Part shown: positions 5,719 to 5,885 of the stretch, piece after piece
How positions within the stretch are numbered: the stretch's first letter is position 1
Layout of the letters: each line of letters starts with the position of its first letter
From: Chloroflexota bacterium
Lineage (GTDB): Bacteria > Chloroflexota > Anaerolineae > Promineifilales > Promineifilaceae
Assembly: GCA_003519205.1 (NCBI GenBank)
Contig: DOXE01000330.1
Span: 1 to 5,885, forward strand
Direction of reading: 5' to 3'
DNA length: 5,885 nt
Translations under genes and position numbers: made by a program
Notes under the pieces: generated by a model
Told to the model about the DNA's origin: nothing
The model's database searches: none
Seen by the model: only the letters and a program-made list of their open reading frames with translations

Positions 5719-5738
5719 GGCTGATATTTATATCAGCC
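5719..5738. repeat. Palindrome with 9-bp perfect arms
   Basis: GGCTGATAT (5719-5727), TT, ATATCAGCC (5730-5738). The arms are perfect and the centre is only 2 nt, which suits a dimeric DNA-binding protein as well as a tight RNA hairpin. It would lie about 13-32 nt into a leftward transcript starting near 5751. There is no adjoining T-run, so a terminator is unlikely. Confidence 0.55.
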
Positions 5739-5757
5739 ACATTTACCCATTCAGGGT

Positions 5758-5766
5758 ATTATACCA
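5758..5766 (-). promoter_or_regulatory. Extended -10 promoter reading toward the small basic gene
   Basis: The minus strand reads TGG-TATAAT, a perfect -10 with the TG extension, so a good -35 is not needed. None better than CTCAAA is seen at 16-nt spacing. Transcription would begin near 5751 and give a leader of about 210 nt before the ATG at 5541. The hexamer lies inside the 11-bp palindrome GGTATTATACC (5755-5765). Confidence 0.5.
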
Positions 5767-5832
5767 CACTCTTTCGTAGTTTGAGGCAGGTTAAGATAAG
5801 ACTAGTGGATAAGCCGGTAATTTGGCCTTTAT

Positions 5833-5844
5833 TGTTGATCAACA
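5833..5844. repeat. 12-bp perfect palindrome TGTTGATCAACA
   Basis: The arms TGTTGA and TCAACA meet without a spacer. It adjoins ACCC-TAC-GGGT (5844-5854), a direct repeat AACACC (5841-5846 and 5855-5860), and ACCAC/GTGGT (5858-5862 with 5871-5875). It is probably a protein-binding site for a promoter here or to the right. It is too near the window end to assign. Confidence 0.4.
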
Positions 5845-5885
5845 CCCTACGGGTAACACCACATTAAATCGTGGTTGAACATTAA

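Larger units (their letters stand above)
5542..5885. other. Gene-free region dense in inverted repeats (probable control region/leader)
   Basis: No convincing coding frame is seen on either strand, apart from a possible 27-codon extension of the small basic gene (5542-5622). The part beyond 5700 is AT-rich. It holds a nested inverted repeat (5650-5698), a 9-bp-arm palindrome (5719-5738), a leftward extended -10 promoter (5758-5766), a 12-bp palindrome (5833-5844), and short hairpins with a direct repeat (5841-5875). Together these look like the promoter and structured 5' leader of the leftward small gene and possibly purB. The right-hand part may serve a further gene outside the window. Confidence 0.5.

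Noticed and set aside
5733..5750. Five-codon leader peptide MGKCG on the minus strand after the predicted start
   Set aside because: It has no ribosome site, no run of regulatory codons and no matching attenuator structure.
5840..5885. Short open tails on the minus strand at the right edge as the end of another gene
   Set aside because: They are at most about 14 codons before a stop, with no recognisable residues. Chance explains them.

Overview
The window is an ordinary-looking bacterial chromosomal segment of moderate GC content, about half GC in the genes and more AT-rich between them. It has compact gene spacing, ATG and GTG starts, and recognisable Shine-Dalgarno sites. The protein types and their wording (a soluble sulfite-oxidase-fold molybdoenzyme, an Fsr-like permease, an adenylosuccinate lyase close to the animal type) fit a Chloroflexota lineage such as Anaerolineae. 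That placement rests on impression and was not tested by a search. I see no IS element, phage gene, CRISPR array, tRNA or rRNA.

Layout. (1) Bases 1-186 (+): the C-terminal end of a protein cut by the window edge, resembling a secreted beta-sandwich (PPC-like) tail. (2) Bases 219-2511 (-): three genes read leftward. First is a small single-pass membrane protein (2511-2248), then a cytoplasmic molybdopterin oxidoreductase (2134-1487), then a 12-TM MFS permease (1493-219) that overlaps the oxidoreductase gene by 7 nt. (3) Bases 2512-2662: a divergent control region with a perfect 7-2-7 palindrome (2558-2573) overlapping a perfect leftward TATAAT, plus a second, imperfect palindrome. (4) Bases 2663-3841 (+): a second MFS permease, of the fosmidomycin-resistance (Fsr) type. 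(5) Bases 3845-5248 (-): adenylosuccinate lyase, purB, converging on the Fsr-like gene with only 3 nt between stop codons. (6) Bases 5353-5541 (-): a 62-residue, very charged, helical protein upstream of purB. (7) Bases 5542-5885: no convincing gene, but unusually dense inverted repeats and a good leftward extended -10 promoter. This looks like a structured 5' leader for the small gene, perhaps reaching purB.

How the genes may work together. The molybdoenzyme and the first permease are almost certainly co-transcribed and probably translationally coupled, so they may act on the same small molecule, which the sequence does not identify. The Fsr-like permease is divergently transcribed from the small membrane protein and may share a repressor site with it. 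purB performs two steps of purine synthesis. The small basic protein ahead of it is unrecognised.

No clearly new multi-gene system is visible. The most unusual signal is the nested inverted-repeat leader at 5650-5698, with the palindromes around it.
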